NCBI GenBank assembly: GCA_031285085.1
Contig: JAITWW010000025.1
Span: 1 to 7,591 of the forward strand
Reading direction: 5' to 3'
Source of the DNA: Candidatus Methanofilum arcanum
GTDB lineage: Archaea > Halobacteriota > Methanomicrobia > Methanomicrobiales > Methanospirillaceae
Length of the DNA: 7,591 nucleotides
The notes beneath the pieces were generated by a model that was not told the origin of the DNA, did no database searches, and saw only the letters and a list, made by a program, of their open reading frames with translations. Both the position numbers and the translations under genes were made by a program. Below, one piece after another: positions 6,252-7,591 of this stretch. Position 1 is the first letter of the stretch, and each line of letters opens with the position of its first letter.

Positions 6252-7591
6252 ATGAGTCAATTTCGTCTAATTTCTTTGATTTGTGGACTTTTTCTCCTCA
6301 TTTTTGTGAGTACACCAGTGTTTGGAGATGCATACTTTACAGCCACTCCTTCCAATGGTGTTGCACCCCTTACTGTCTCGTTTGCAGATCTGAGTGTTCT
6401 TCCTGATCCACTTGCATTTATTTATACTTGGGATTTTGGGGATGGAACATTTTCATCTGATAAATCGCCAGTGCATGAGTATTCTGCTTTTGGAGAGTAT
6501 CTTGTCACGCTGAATCTTACGTCTACTGATCCGTCTTACCAATCAAGTGAGTACACATTGCCTGAGCGTATTCGTGTGTACCCTTCTTCTCCACAGGCAC
6601 GATTTACCTGGGTTGCAGATCAGAACTACGTTCCAATGAAAGTCAGGTTTATTGATCAGTCCTATTCTTACGTTGCCATCACCGATTGGAACTGGACATT
6701 TACTGTGAATGGTACCCAAATTGCGAATTCTACTGATCAAAACCCTGAGATCCAGTTTGAGTTTGATGACATCCAAACGTTCCCTTCACACATCACCGCA
6801 GAGCTTACCATTACTGATGAAAATGGCGAAACATTTTCCGTAACTCAGAATGTCGAGGTCTCTGCACGCCTGTTTCCCTTGGCTGGGTTTGCTGTTGTGC
6901 CTTCAAACTCTCCAGGTACCGTGACATTTATTGATCAGGCCTTAGTTGATCCAATAATTGCTGGCGACGCACCTCTCCGGTATCAATGGGAGTGGGATTT
7001 TGGGGATGAAAGCCCTACTACGGTTGCGCTGTACTTCAATCAGAATCTAGAACACACCTATGACGAACCTGGTACATATCTCGTGACTCAGACTGTTCGG
7101 CTCATGGATGAGTCGCTAGAAAGGATTATTCGTGAAAATACAGCCAACATGTATGTGATTGTTTCTGATTCCAGTGTTCCAAAAGCAGCTTTTACCTGGG
7201 TTGCAGATCAGGAGCACGTTCCCTCGAAGGTCAGATTTATTGATCAGTCCTATTCTCACGTTGCCATCACTGATTGGAACTGGACATTTACTGCAAATGG
7301 TCTCCAAATTGCGAACTCTACTGATCAAAATCCTGAGATCCAATTTGAGTTTGATGACAGCAGAACATTCCCTTCACATATCTCTACAAAACTTACCATT
7401 ACTGACGCAGATGGAGAAACATTTTCCGTAACGCATAATGTCGAGATCTCTGCACGTCTGTTCCCCTTGGCTGGATTTGCTTTTGTGCACTCAAATCCTC
7501 CAGGTACGGTGACGTTTATTGACCAGAGCTTAGTTGATCCAATCATTGCTGGTGCTTCACCTCTTCGGTACCAGTGGGAGTGGGATTTTGG
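6252..7591 (+). CDS. PKD-repeat secreted or surface protein (partial, runs off the right edge)
   Basis: The frame from ATG 6252 stays open for 446 codons to the end of the window, with no stop. Residues 1-25 are a signal peptide (MSQFRLISLICGLFLLIFVS, then TPVFG). Residues 26 to about 112 form a PKD domain with YTWDFGDG (59-65) and YSAFGEYLVTL. From residue 116 a 196-residue unit begins, holding a variant PKD-like domain (ITDWNWTFTVNG) and a canonical PKD domain (WEWDFGDE at 246-253, YDEPGTYLVTQTV). At residue 312 the unit starts again. PKD domains are beta-sandwiches common in methanogen cell-surface proteins, where they mediate adhesion or carry catalytic domains. No catalytic domain, anchor or PGF-type C-terminal signal is visible yet; such parts would lie beyond the window. 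Sequons N-W-T and N-S-T in both units suggest N-glycosylation. The role is likely at the cell surface; the specific ligand is unknown. Confidence 0.85.
   Translation, partial: MSQFRLISLICGLFLLIFVSTPVFGDAYFTATPSNGVAPLTVSFADLSVLPDPLAFIYTWDFGDGTFSSDKSPVHEYSAFGEYLVTLNLTSTDPSYQSSEYTLPERIRVYPSSPQARFTWVADQNYVPMKVRFIDQSYSYVAITDWNWTFTVNGTQIANSTDQNPEIQFEFDDIQTFPSHITAELTITDENGETFSVTQNVEVSARLFPLAGFAVVPSNSPGTVTFIDQALVDPIIAGDAPLRYQWEWDFGDESPTTVALYFNQNLEHTYDEPGTYLVTQTVRLMDESLERIIRENTANMYVIVSDSSVPKAAFTWVADQEHVPSKVRFIDQSYSHVAITDWNWTFTANGLQIANSTDQNPEIQFEFDDSRTFPSHISTKLTITDADGETFSVTHNVEISARLFPLAGFAFVHSNPPGTVTFIDQSLVDPIIAGASPLRYQWEWDF
6597..7591 (+). repeat. 588-nt in-frame tandem repeat within the PKD gene (second copy incomplete)
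   Basis: The unit 6597-7184 is repeated from 7185 to the window end with an exact offset of 588 nt (196 codons) and no indel. By hand count about 58 of 407 nt and 22 of 135 residues differ, so identity is about 86% (DNA) and 84% (protein). Blocks such as STDQNPEIQFEFDD and FPSHI are unchanged. Differences gather in loop-like places, for example NYVPMK versus EHVPSK. More copies may follow beyond the edge. Confidence 0.9.

Noticed and set aside
6543..7343. Two minus-strand ORFs (6543-6776 and 7116-7343) with similar protein sequences, which could look like a duplicated small gene.
   Set aside because: They are the antisense shadow of the 588-nt repeat in the PKD gene; the similarity comes from the plus-strand duplication.
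1..7591. CRISPR arrays, insertion sequences, tRNA or rRNA genes, or a novel defence system.
   Set aside because: No short regularly spaced repeats, terminal inverted repeats, transposase motifs, tRNA-like cloverleaf or defence-domain genes were seen on either strand.

Overview
The window is most likely from a moderately AT-rich euryarchaeal methanogen, probably of the order Methanomicrobiales. The evidence is a CofH-type enzyme of coenzyme F420 biosynthesis, an archaeal (His-type) signal peptidase, an archaeal NAC with a UBA tail, an archaeal pre-PUA/PUA protein, a TrmI-type tRNA methyltransferase, and a large PKD-repeat secreted protein of the kind common in methanogens. The order-level assignment is inference.

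Layout. (1) Positions 1-1832, minus strand: a signal peptidase gene followed after 27 nt by cofH, probably one transcript. A further gene may begin 1 nt past the cofH stop and leave the window on the left. (2) Positions 1833-2815: nearly 1 kb between two divergent units with no intact gene of normal size. It holds ORF fragments in shifting frames that look like a decayed gene, plus a pair of direct repeats and a TATA-like element just before the next operon. (3) Positions 2840-5812, plus strand: a compact information-processing operon made of a DHH/DHHA1 (archaeal RecJ/GAN-like) nuclease, a PUA-domain RNA-binding protein, NAC and TrmI-like tRNA m1A methyltransferase. The first pair overlaps, the last pair overlaps, and 79 nt separate PUA from NAC. 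(4) Positions 5813-7591, plus strand: after a 214-nt spacer come a 72-codon secreted ORF that looks truncated and, 6 nt later, a large PKD-domain surface or secreted protein that is still open at the right edge.

The PKD gene is the longest continuous reading frame in the right part of the window (446 codons visible). Inside it a 588-nt (196-codon) unit is tandemly duplicated without any indel over the visible 407 nt of the second copy. Each unit pairs a variant PKD-like domain (WNWTF in place of WDFGDG) with a canonical one (WEWDFGD).

Functionally, the central operon joins ssDNA/ssRNA processing with tRNA modification and nascent-chain handling. The signal peptidase on the left is the kind of enzyme that would process the signal peptides of the two secreted proteins on the right, though nothing links them genetically. 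I do not see a new defence system, CRISPR array, transposon, rRNA or tRNA. The most unusual parts are the tandem PKD architecture and the decayed 1-kb region.
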